Assembly: GCF_964019385.1 (NCBI RefSeq)
Contig: NC_088644.1
Coordinates: 38,383,649 to 38,447,648 of the forward strand
Length of the DNA stretch: 64,000 nt
Source: Sycon ciliatum
Lineage: Eukaryota; Porifera; Calcarea; Leucosolenida; Sycettidae
Direction of reading: 5' to 3'
Part shown: piece by piece, positions 33,001-45,900 of the stretch
Position numbering within the stretch: position 1 is the first letter of the stretch
Layout of the letters: every line of letters begins with the position of its first letter
Position numbers and translations under genes: made by a program
The notes under the pieces: model-generated
The model's database searches: none
Seen by the model: only the letters and a program-made list of their open reading frames with translations
What the model was told of the DNA's origin: nothing

Positions 33001-36000
33001 GAACACGGTAAGGTTGTTGTTTAATAGGCGAATGATCACCTGTGTCTATCTTATGTGGCGCAAGATCACAGTACCCATGGTCGTCGGGATGAAGAGCAAA
33101 TACATCGTGGTACTGCAGGAGAAGGTCACGCAAGGTAGAACGGTCCGTTGGTGACAGGTGACAACAATTCTTTTCGATATACGCATCAATCTTCTCTACT
33201 GGTACAGGCGGCGGCGGCATGAACGGCGAATCATCAACAGCAGCACAAGTGTCAGCACACTCAGGGACAGGTTCACATACAGCAATATGAGTATTTGCAT
33301 GCAAGGTAATCTGGGTGGTACCACGGTTAACCACATTGATAACCAAGTTATCCGGGGACGTGACAGACGTTCCGACATCCAATGTCGGGTGTTTCTCTGA
33401 GAACGAATCAAGGGGCTCGATTAGATACGAAGTATCAGCAGCAGGAGAGCCAGCAGCACATACCGACGGGGCAACCGGAAGAATAACTTCATGACAGGGC
33501 GGAACTGAAACAGACTGTGTGATGCACACACGGAACGAGGAAGCAACACGAGACACCAGAGATTCAACAGCATTGGCAGCAGCAGGCGGAGCAGCAGCAG
33601 CAAGCACGGAGGCAGGGACGGCAGCAGGTACGGAGGCAGCGACGGCAGCAGGAACAGTCGGAGCACTCAGGTCGGGCACGACAGTCGGAACATGGGCTGG
33701 TGTGGGCGCGGCAGCAACAGCAGCAGAAAGCGAACGCACACGTGGAAGGGGTACAAGCGGCAATTTAACATCATCCAGGACCAACTGAGCCCGGGAGAAA
33801 TCAAGCAGGACATTGTGCTGCTGTAGGAAGTCAGCACCGAGGATTACATCAGACGTGATATCAGCAGCAACGATAAAATTCTGAACAGCTACGAACGAGG
33901 GTGTACAAACAGAGAGGGACACGGTACCCGTAGTGGAGAGGGGACGGCCCGTCACACCAGACACAACAGGAGCAGCAGACACAGGGACAGAGGAGGTCGT
34001 GCACAGACTACGCCACAATGCAGTAGACACAAGTGAAACACTAGAACCAGTGTCAACAAGAGCATGGCATTTTGTATCTTGGAGACTAACCGCAACATAG
34101 ACAGACGGAGAAACTGCAGAAGACGACTGAACATGAGTAACAGGACACACAGTCACAGGTGCATACGTAGGGCAACGCACATCAACAGTACAATAACAGG
34201 GACGACATTCACAACCAGTACAAGTCGGCACAGTCGAGCTAGGAACACTAGTATCGAAGACTGGAGCTTGCCGAGCAGCACCAGTCAATAGCGGTTTCCC
34301 GACGGACGACCCCCACGCGTCGAGTGGGGACAATCACGACGGAAGTGGGACTGATCGCCACACGTGAAGCACCCGCGATCACGCGCGCCATCGTAAAGTC
34401 CGCGGCCTGTGCCGTTGTACGGAGGCGGGTTACGATTCGAGCTGCCAGGAAATCGAGTTGGGCCCGACATGGGCGCGCTTCGAGGGAAGACGCTGTGACC
34501 ACGGCCGCGTGGAGCTCGAGTGTCGTCACTATACGCCCGTGGCGACGGAGCGGAGGTTGCGGAGAAGACCTGTAGATCAGCTAGCTGGTCCGAAATTTTG
34601 CTCAACAACGATAGTACGAGCGGGTCGGTGGAGCTCGAAGTCGAACTCGGAGCTACGTGGGCCACGGTGGCACTGGACGTAGGAGTCGGATCCGCGAGTG
34701 GACCTACGGAGTGTGCCTGAGGCATAGAGGCGGTCAGGGCAGCGCAGGCTGGTGTAGGAACCGGAAGACTGCGGCGATTCTCGACCTCTAAGATCGCTGC
34801 AACTTCGTACGCCCGTCGAACGGCGGCATCGAGGGCTGCAGGGCTGGATGTCCTGATGTGCAAGCGCAGGTCACTATTGACCTGGCCGTCAATAAATTGA
34901 TTGAGCGTCAGGCGATCTAACAGCGGACCCTGTTGACCTGGAAAGGCGCGTGCCGCAAGGCGCTGAAGAGCTGCGGCGAACTCGGCCTGGGACTCAGTGG
35001 ATCGTTTCAGGCGAGCTCGAAACTCGGCCTGAAGGAGGCGACTTTGCTGTGGCGGTGCGAACCGTAGCCCTAATTCGGTGCACATTTCTACATACGTATA
35101 CTGCGGGTGCGCCGCCAGAATGGTCTGGTAAGTTGTAAAAGCACTCTCCTTGAAACAACAAGGTAAAAACTGCAGCCTTTCCGCATCCCGGTACCCATTT
35201 ACCACGCACGCTGCGTCGAACCTGGCGATGAAGCAGTGCCAATCGTCTTGGCTGGCACCCCCAAACGTCGGCGGTACAACTACCGGCCGAGCAAGTGGTG
35301 CCTGTCGAGGAGCCGGAACCTGACCCGGAGCCAGAGCTGGTGCAGCGGGAGCAGCAGCGGCAGCGGCAGCAGCAGCTTGAGGATTCTGGGCCATTTTCGG
35401 TGTCTTGTATATAAGGATAACAAACAAACAAGTAGGCCTATAGGACTTCGCAAGCAACACGGGACGCGTTTGAGGACTAAGCCTACGCTATAGCAACAGT
35501 TCAAGTACGGCGAGCAGTGCAAGAAAAACGGGCAACGAAGAGCTAGCTTACTTAGGGGACAAGACTACGAATAGATCCAACAAAGTAAGCCTAGAAAATA
35601 CTAGCACTACAAAAATGTAAATATTAAAATCGTAAATTGGCACGGAACAAAGTTACTCAGCTTGAGTTGAGACGAGAACGGCAACGGCAACGTTCACTGC
35701 ACGGCGAAATAACGAGGCGTGGTCCGGAATACTGCGACTGACGAACGCAGAGCTAACACCGCTGCCACCAAATGTAATACGCGACCGAGTGACAAGGCAA
35801 AACTGGTTCAGTCTCTCCGGCAAAACACAGGTAGTATTCTCAGGGAACAATATTGCACACACGGAACGACAAACGTAGGTGACACAGAATTACTTATAGT
35901 ATATTGAAAGACTCAATAAGTGAAGGGAAGACGACAGAAACAACGGAGGCAAAGACTCTGCAACAACTGAGCTGGACAACTGACACACGGATCTATATAT

Positions 36001-39000
36001 ATGGTACGAGATTGCCAGTTACAGCTCCGAGCGCTAGCTAGCGAATGAAAGCAAGGGATCTGATGGTGTCAGCAATGCATAGTGCAATACATAGTAATAC
36101 ATAGTGATTTGTGTAGGGGGAAGTCCGTCTACTACACGGTGACTATGACTAGCAACCGTATCACCTCTTCGCTAAATCAACGAACTGTCTGCAAGACGCA
36201 GCTTTTAGTTCTGAACTAACTGCTTGCAGAGGTAGGCTTAGTCCAGAGCACTCCACATTTATGGAGGCAATGTGTTGACAGCTAGTTAGCATAACCCTCA
36301 NNNNNNNNNNNNNNNNNNNNNNNNNNNNNNNNNNNNNNNNNNNNNNNNNNNNNNNNNNNNNNNNNNNNNNNNNNNNNNNNNNNNNNNNNNNNNNNNNNNN
36401 NNNNNNNNNNNNNNNNNNNNNNNNNNNNNNNNNNNNNNNNNNNNNNNNNNNNNNNNNNNNNNNNNNNNNNNNNNNNNNNNNNNNNNNNNNNNNNNNNNNN
36501 CACTGAGTATTATGTTTGTGTGTGTGTGTGGTCACACACGTGCAGGTGCACCAGCAGTAGCCAATGGAATAGTGACTGGATACTCTATTGTTGTAAGAGA
36601 TGCTTCAGCCTGTTGTCCGCGTACAGGTGCTACTATCAATTGCACGGCATCGGATATGTGAGTATTATCACACGAGTACTGGGAGTGGTCTTGAGCTAAA
36701 CTGGCGGCAACTGACATCCGACCCCCTGGGCGGTGCGTTCACTTTCTAGCGGGCTCCATTTCACAGTGTTACAATCCCATGCCGCGTTGTTGCGATGTGA
36801 GCGCACCGCTCAGGGGTCGGATTTCAGTTGCCAGCACTGTATGAGTAGTGGTAATGTTTGTTACACCAACCATCGCCAACACTCATCAGGTTGCACCCTG
36901 CAATTTGAATATGTATGCCCTGGTTGACAAATACATACCGAATATTGTGGAGCCCCAAGCGCAAACTTTCCGATCTGCGGCTCTGAAAATGACTTTATTG
37001 GAACCTGCGCTTTTCAATATCGAGTAGAAGTTACGCATTAGCAACCTCCCCATGTGCTGGGGAAACTGGTGTTTTTATGCAAGCGATGTATTAATATAGA
37101 TCTGAGTGTACAAGCTATGTTGCTGAACCCTTGAAAAAGTGCTCAATGCCATGAGGGCAGAGCCAAAAACACGATTTGTTGCCTGAGGATTGGCGGCAGT
37201 GGACCTTCACTCACTACATGTTTCACTGTAGCTGATGTTGTGGCATTCGTGTTGTGCGCACTCAGTCCTCAGTGCTCATTGCAAATGTATATTATCCTCT
37301 TTTTGTTGTACTCACAGGTGCCTGGGTCCGGTTAGAGTGGTGGTGAGAACGAATTCTTCAACACTCTCCACTGTAGTCACTGATGTCACACTGTTGGCAT
37401 ACTCCCAGTATGCCTTTCAACTGGTGGCCAGCAATGGTGCAGGGGATGCGAGGGGTGCATACGTGTTCGCTGTGACGCCACAGGACGTTCCGAGTGGTCT
37501 GGAACAGGCTCGTGCAGTAGCGACGGGTGCACGGTTCGTAGCCCTGTCCTGGAGCGCACCACGGATGCCCAACGGTCCAGTGGACTTGTATCATATATTG
37601 CGCAACAACAGCTCACCGATCCGCCTATCGGCATCTACGACGGTGTATAACGATACCAGTGCACTGCGCCCATTCACAGTATATAGTTATGTATTGTCTG
37701 TGTGCAATACGGGTAAATTATGCACGACTGCATCGCACTTGGTTGTTAGGACGGCTCAATCAGTTCCTGATGGTGTTGTATCACCAGTGGTGATGTCTGT
37801 TTCGGCAACATCAGTTCATATAACCTGGAATAGGCCAACACAGCCCAATGGTCTTATAACCATGTACCGGATCCAGCAGCTCACTCCACGAATAGCAGCA
37901 CCCATTGTACTCGCCGGGGCTGACTCTCTGAATGCCACCATGTCAGGCCTGCAAGCCTACACCAGCTACTCATATGCACTGGAAGCGTGCACGGTGATCG
38001 GCTGTACAGCTAGTGCCGCCTCATTACCAGTCAGGACTCTCGAGGCGGCACCACTTCTACAGCCTGCACCGCAGGTTATCGCACTATCGTCCAGTTCTGT
38101 TAATATCTCATGGCTACCTCCTATGCAGGCGAATGGTATCATCACGGCATACAAGCTGTCCCGGAACGGATCAGAGATTGCACAATTCCCTCGTAACACG
38201 TCATATTTTGTCGATATCCATTTGTCACCGTTCACTGTCTATAGCTATGTCATCGAGTCTCTGAACTCAGCTGGTTCAGTGACCAGCACAATGACATCAT
38301 CAGTGACTCATGAAGATCGGCCCAGACTGGTTCAGCCGCCGATAATCCTAGCTAGAAACGCATCTGCATTCGAGTTCCGATTTCCGCTACCCTTACAGCC
38401 TAACGGTGTGCTGGCAAACATCACACTGTACATTGACAGCATAGCGGTACGCACTACGAGCGCACTGCCCAGTCCAGTTCTGGCACTGACTGGCTTTGAT
38501 GCATTCACAAACTACACGTTCAATGCGGAGTTCTGCACTGTGGCTGGCTGCTCACTGAGTCAGGCGGTGACGGCACGAACAGCCGAAGCACTTGCCGCTG
38601 TGAATTTCCCGCCTAACGTGACAGCTCTAAACGCATCCACTGTCGTTGTTCAGTGGACCATGCCAAGCGAACCCAATGGTGTTATCAGAAGTTACTCCGT
38701 GGAGAGAAGGCTGGTTGCCGCTGCAAGCGGTGGATCAAGTATTGTTGCAAAGCTTGGTCCAAACGTACACACGTTCCAAGATTCTCAGCTAATGCCGTAC
38801 ACTGCTTACGAGTACCGTGTCCAGATCACGAATGGTGCTGGTACGTCCTACGGTCCCTGGCAACAGGTCAGGACGCTAGAAGGCATTCCAATGGGAGTCC
38901 AATCTCCTGCAGCCCGGCCGCTACAACGTAGTGTCGGCTTGACGTGGAGTCCTCCGCTGCGCCCCAATGGTGTTGTTATTCGTTACGACGTGCTTGTGAG

Positions 39001-42000
39001 GAACGCCAGCACAGCGCATCTGTTCAAGGTGGCTGTCACAACACGTGGACTGGCTGCTCAGGTCGATGGTCTTGAGCCCTACACCGCCTATAGCTTTAAG
39101 CTTTCTGTCACAACTGGAGGTGGGTCGGGCTCGAGCGATGCTGTCAACGCCACGACCCTAGAGGACGTTCCAGAGCAGCTGGCGAAGATCACTATTGCCG
39201 GCCGGGATACAGTCACTGGAAGCTGGCTCAACCTAACATGGTCGCCGCCCTTGCAACCGAACGGCATCGTCACGGAGTACCGTGTGCTGGATGCCACTGG
39301 AGCCCTTGAATACGTCGGCACGGAACTGGGTTTCTTGTTTCGCCGCCTCGACCCCTATACATCATATACCCTGTTTCTACGTGTGTGTACTAAAGTGGGG
39401 TGTACCGATGGTGCCCTGCAGCAATTCACTACACCAGAGATCAAACCTGAACATCAGTTGCCGCCGAAAGTCGATGTGCTGTCCAGCTACGCGGTGAATA
39501 TTTCCTGGAGTCCGCCGGGCCTTCCGAATGGTGTTCTGATGTCGTTTATTGTTATCAGGCAGCGTGGCTCGAATGGCACTCAGTTATCTGTAGGGACATT
39601 GGACCCACGGCGGACCGTCTCTCTAGTGTTTGTTGATAGTGGTCTGGTACCTTTTACTGAGTACAGGTATGCAGTGCAGAGCGGTAACCGGATAGGCAAT
39701 ACTACCAGTGTATTTAGCTTACCAGTGAAAACCCTACCTGCTCCGCCAGTAGGGCTGGCAACACCTCACGTCATCACTCAGTCCTTGAACTCCATACAAC
39801 TCAAGTGGCTAGCACCAGCACAAGCAAATGGTATTTTCTCCAGGGTCGATGTGCTGAGAAACCGCACAGCAATTGCTCAGCTAGCGGTGTCATCGCATAA
39901 CTACCTTGACACTGGCTTGTCCCCAGCGCTTCTGTACTGCTATCAGATCCGGTACTGTGTGCACGTTGGTGGCTGCTCGGATTCCATTAGTGCATGCAAC
40001 CGCACTGCTGAATCAATTCCAGCCGGCAGTGCAGTACCAGCATTGAGTGCTGTGAGTGCGTTCATCGTCCAGGCTGCCTGGTCTGTACCCACCCTGTCCA
40101 ATGGAGTAATAACGTCATTTAATCTGTACATCACACGGCCCTGTTCCAACGGATCACATTGCCTGGCGTATAGCGGGCTGGAAACCACCAGCAACATCAC
40201 AGGTCTGGTTCCATACACTCGGTACACCTTTGAGCTGGAAGCATGCACAGTGATTGGCTGTTCTCCACGCTCACCGCCTGCACAGGTGAGGACACTGCAA
40301 TCTTCACCTAGCCAACCTGCACCACCAACTCTAACCGTACTATCGGCTGACGAGATCCAGGTTGTGTTCACAGCACCTCTATCACCCAATGGAGTTCTCC
40401 AGTTCTACGCAATATTGCAAAACGACACTGCTGTATCCTTCATTGATGCAACAACTGTGCACAGTTTGATGTATGTAGCATTGGGTCTCCAGCCCGATAC
40501 GGTGTACTCGTTTGCAATACGTGCTGCAGGACTCGCCGGAGTGTCTGAATCGAACGTTGCTCTTGCCCGTACGTTTCCTGAGCCGCCGACGAACGTGTCT
40601 GCTATCAACGCCACAGCAGATTCTTCTAGTGCGGTGTTTGTAGAATGGGATGAGGCTGGTGAAGCGTTTGCAAAGTCAGTTTACTATCTTGTTTCAAACA
40701 CACAGGATGGGACGGTGATCAATACAACAGCGCTCACGGCACGCTTCACGTCACTGCAGCCGTTCTCAGAGTACACGCTAGGCCTCAGTACTTGCACCAG
40801 GTTTGGCTGCACAGCAAGTGCACCCGTGAAAGTGCGCACGCAGGAAGCCACTCCGGTGGGTCTCTCGCCACCGCTCACTAGCTCTACAACAGGGCGTTCC
40901 GTGACGGTGACATGGTCTGAACCGGCTAGTTCCAACGGAATTGTAACGCAGTACCAAGTGGAGACACGCTTGCCGGGCAATGCCACCGTGATTTCGATTG
41001 CTATTATTCTAGCAGCAATGCCAAGCCAAGCAAGCCACTCGTTTGTAGATACCAATGTCAGACCTGTAGCCAACTATGAATATCGCATTGCAGCGTCGAA
41101 CAGTGCCGGCACTGTGCGCAGCAATTGGGCTTCAATACGCACCCCAGAAAGCAATCCCGATGATGTTCCACCGCCGAATGTAGGACAGAAAACAAAGTCC
41201 AGCATCGTAGCAAGTCTTCTCTTGCCAGTTAGTCCTAACGGTATCATTACCTCATTTAACCTGTACATCAATAGTTCGGGTGCCTCGGTCAGTTTGGATA
41301 ACTTGAATGCGGTTGTGACTAGTTTGTCACCGCACACTGTCTACGGTCTTGTCGCGTCATTCTGTACATTGGTCGGCTGCACCAATAGCACGGCTGTTGC
41401 CGTGCAAACCAGCGAAGACCTGCCGAGCGGACTCAATCCACCCGTTGTCATCGACATCTTGGCACGCTCCATGCGAGTAAGCTGGGGTCCTCCGCTTGTA
41501 CCGAATGGTGACATCGTCAGGTAAGGGAGGATATCATTCACGGTGTTTTGGAGACCACTGCTAGCTGTTGTGTGCACTGCTAGCTGTTCAGCACATGAGT
41601 GCTGAATCACTAGTTGGTCCGATGTTCTGGTTGGGAAGCAAATCACACTAGAAAATAGGTGACGGGTGTGTGATGGCAGGATTGTTAAATTTGTGCTGGC
41701 TAGGTGGGAAACATGTGCAATGTCATGACCCTTCCTCCCTCTCTCATAACAGCCACCCTCACTTCCTTTCCCAGGAGACTCCCTTTGATAGGCATCCATT
41801 TCCCTCTGGAGAATCCTTGAAAATATAACATCAAGTATCAATTATTAAATTGTTCTGATGTTGAAGTTAAAAAATGAACTCTTACAGTAAGTGATTCAAC
41901 TCCTGCTCGTAAGCAGAGAGAGCACTACAGCTGTGCCGCTACCCACTTTCGATTGGCCATGCATAATCATGCCGGGCCTTGGCACCTATGCTGCTTCACT

Positions 42001-42926
42001 GTGAAGGCGAGAAGGTAGCCTCAACTCAGTGGATTCTTCTCCTTGGTCTCTCTGTGCAGGTATGCACTGTACATGACGGGCGTCTGTGAAGGCGAGCCAG
42101 GATTTCCAGAGCGCGTATGTTCCGCACCACGGACACTGGCTTACCAGGGGCTCTCATTGCAACGAGACGTGCTCAACATCCTACCGTTCACGAGATATTT
42201 CTACGAGCTGGAAGCCAGTAATAGTGCTGGTAGCGTGACAAGCTCCAGAAGCCCAGTACTCAGAACACTGCCAGCAGGTATGAACATTGACTAACAGTCT
42301 TATGAAGAAATTGTGTGTGTGTACAGTCAGACCTCGCATAACCGCACACATCCGTTTTCCACAAAAGTATCCGGATGGTCGAGGGAAACGGATAATCGAA
42401 CACACCTACTGTATGTATGCATGACATATGCTGTAAATCAGAAACCAACGATTTTATTCCGGATGGCGTGGGATCCGGATAAAAGAGGACCGGGTAAGCG
42501 AGGTCTGACTGTATCAAACTTGTAGATGTAGATTTGACCAATCATTTTAAAGAGGAGCTGTCACCAAAAAAAGTCTTTGTCTTATCTTGCAGTCTTTGGG
42601 CTCTTGATGATCATGACGGTGTACTTCGTTTTTCTCCACGATGACTGGGAGTGGGTGAAAACTTAAAAAAGAAGGTGCTCGAAGTACCGAGTGACGTCAC
42701 ACTGGACTCGACCTTCACGCATACATTCGACGTCGAAAAACGAAGTCTGGCCGTGCGCTGGTCGATCAAGCTAGCTGTTCCGATGTACGGTGCATGTGTG
42801 TCTTTTGAAATTATTGCTCGGCTTTGGGTAGTGGCATTCAATAGTCATTTCTAATGTTTCTCCTTATTTCCTTTCCAAATATTAAAATGGAAGTTGTGTG
42901 TGTGTATGTGTTTGTATGTGTGTGTT

Positions 42927-42963
<37 letters not shown>

Positions 42964-45900
42964 GCGCATGCGTGCACGTGTGCGTGTGCGCATGCGTGCG
43001 CGTGTGCGTGCGTGCGCGTGTGTGCGCATGCGCGCGCGCGTGTGTGCGCATGCGCGCGCGTGCGTATGCACGCACACGTGTGTGCGTGCGTGGTGCATGT
43101 TTGTTTGATTGTTTCCCTATAGCTCCCGAGGTGATTGGCCAGTTGAATGTTGCCCTTAGCAACAGGACCGTCGGCGAGGGTGCAAGTTTCATCCTTGACT
43201 GGTCTGGTGCATTCCGCTACAACGGCAATCAGTTTGTCAGATACGTATTGAGGGAAAACCAGATCACTGTGGCAGTGGTCGACACTGCGCTGGAAACCAC
43301 CTCAGTCGTGACTAACCGGGAATATGACCTGAGTAAGTGAAGAGCACAGTTAACTTTGCGTATAACGACACTCGGCGGGGCATCAGAAAAGTGTCCTTAT
43401 TCACGAAGTGTCCTTATTCATGAAGTGTCCTTATTCACGAAGTGTCCTTATACCCAAAGTATCATTATAATGTACACAGGCAGATGGGACTTTGCTCCGC
43501 GCATGAAAATTCTGTCGTTATTCGCGAATTTTCGTTATATCCGCAGTCGTTATTAGCAAAGTTGACTGTATACTCGTTGTGTGTGGAGTACTGGAAGATG
43601 TTATCTATCTATACCCAGCACTGTAAACTGCCACACTGGACTACCTTTCAGATCAGTTTATCAGGTGGGGAGTTGGGGAGTTGGGGAGTTGGGGTGAGAG
43701 TGGGAAGGAAGGGGGGGGGGGGGGACTAGTCACACATCAACTCTTTTTCCCGTCGCAGGACGGCAAGTCACACATTGCATGTACGCAATAACGTGAGACA
43801 GACAAGGCACACGCTGCAAGAGACAAACATGCTTGCAACCATTGACACTGGTTTGTTCTACTCACAAGTCTTTTCTCTCCATGCTCCCTCACAACACTCT
43901 CAGCAGTCTCTGGGCTACTAGTACAGCAGTCAATTAGACATGACGGTATTATCCGAATTTTCCGGTAAAGTCTATTTTGTTCAGGAATATGGCAACTCTA
44001 GACTAAACGAAATTCACAAATCACAAACCTATTCTTTTTGAGTAATGGATCAACAGGCTGGTTTGATTACCGTATTATCCGGAGTACTACAGTATAAGCC
44101 CCCCCCCCCCCCCATTTTTGCCACGAAATACAGACATCTACCCTATTTGTCAATCGTCAGTTTGATCATCAGAGTATTAGCCGCACCCCATTTTCTTGGG
44201 TGAATTTTGAGCGTACAAAGTGCGGCTTATACCTCAGAGAATATGGTATTGTGTGCGCATGTCCATGCTGTAAGCGCCTTGGTGTACGTGTACTCACCCA
44301 GTCAACACCTGTGTGGGCCTGCCTTGTGCTTTACTCCACTGCTCTGCTTTCCCTGCAGACTACTCTTATAGTGTGGTTCTCAAGATGGGCTCTTTCACAG
44401 AGGTACAGACACGGGCGATGTATGTCCACATCCCAGTGCCGACCACACAATCACCAAGTAAGCAACAAGGCAGCGTTGACCTATGCACTGCTGCTGTAAT
44501 TGCAGTGACCTGTGCTTTCATTGGAAGGAGTCAAATGCTTACCCGTTACATTGCAACCAGCATCGTGTATTGATCCCAACCGAAACATTACACGCATACT
44601 AGAAATCGTCTTTGCTGAATGCTTGCTGCAACGTCACGTATAGTATAGTTCACCCATCAGGTCACCAACCAACCTGTTATCTCGTGACCATTGAACTCAT
44701 TCCTGTTTGCACCTATTCGTGTAAACGCACTCGCGCAGGCACAATAGGCATGTTCCTAACCCGCGTCAGAACTTCCAGCACATTCGAATGCAGCAAATTG
44801 GTTGCCAATGTCGACTGCTGGAGCGGGCAATAGCGCCAGTATGCTACAGTGATCTTATACACTTTTGAGAGTAGGACAGACTGATCTCTCCGGGATTATT
44901 CCTAGGCCTTGCCAATCCAATGTGTACTGCAATCTTCTTGTTTGGGAGACCCCGGCCTGGCTATTGTTCTGTCTCAATGCAGCAGTTCCTTGCAGCTTTC
45001 ATGTTTGTGTTACTCTCTGCAATCTGGCCTGCTCTGCTCGTGCTCTGCAGCTGCTGAGACCGAGTCGGAAGAGGTTTCCAAGCCAACCTACAAGACAACA
45101 GGGTTCATCGTGGGAATGGCTCTTGTCGGCGTAGTGCTTCTCATCACCCTGATCTTCTGTCTGCACCGGCCGTCGAAAGCAACCGCAAGCGATGGTCGCA
45201 CGTACTCTCCCAATCCGCTCATTCAGCCAGGGTCGGCGTCGCCGAAAAGCTACAATAACCGCCGGTCAAAGGCAAGGCCTGAATCGTTCCCAGCAAGTGA
45301 CTTCTCCACAATAGTAAGCCATGCAACTCCACATTCAATGTCTGCCTGTGCCACACACGTGTGCATGTAAAAAAAAAAGACCCCACTAAAGTTCACACAT
45401 CTGTGTTGCCAGCGGCTGCACGTACAATTGGGTTTAGAAACAAGACCAGCTCAGAATGTCTCGCTTGTGCTAGGCCACCACCCACATCCCTCGGGCCACA
45501 CTAAGATTGTAGCCGCAACACCTAGAGGCGATATGTGTACTCGTTTGTAGCTACACACACAATATGTTACTTAGAAGTACTTTTGCACGCATCACAGTAC
45601 AAAGTTGGATTGTGTTATTCTCTACCATCTAGATATTTTTAAGTGATGGGAAAAGAGCCGTGGTGGTGGCCTGATGTCAGCTCTAACTCACTTTGAAAAC
45701 CCGCAATTGCTCCCTAACCATACTGCTCATTTGGTTACACTGTACATGTACATGTATCCACTGCCTTTGCTCCGTTTATAGTATGTACTCAGGTACTTGC
45801 TCTGTGACATTATTGTGTTGTTTGTGTTTGTGTTCATACATCAGCCCACATCCAGCCCACCCGGTTCAAAGGACCCTGGTAATGTTGCTCTCCTGAGAAC

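Larger units (their letters stand above)
22128..36136 (-). mobile_element. Ty3/Gypsy retrotransposon Gypsy-A2, host for BEL-2
   Basis: Second copy of the Gypsy-A family, opposite in orientation to Gypsy-A1. The 5' LTR is 35773-36136 and the 3' LTR is 22128-22408 plus 29817-30000, split by BEL-2. TSD CGGTG at 22123-22127 and 36137-36141. Coding is damaged: one extra T in an 8-T run at 32179-32186 shifts RNase H, and a 103-bp deletion at 30620-30626 shifts the end of integrase. It lacks the MITE found in Gypsy-A1. It lies antisense in an usherin-like gene intron. Confidence 0.93.
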
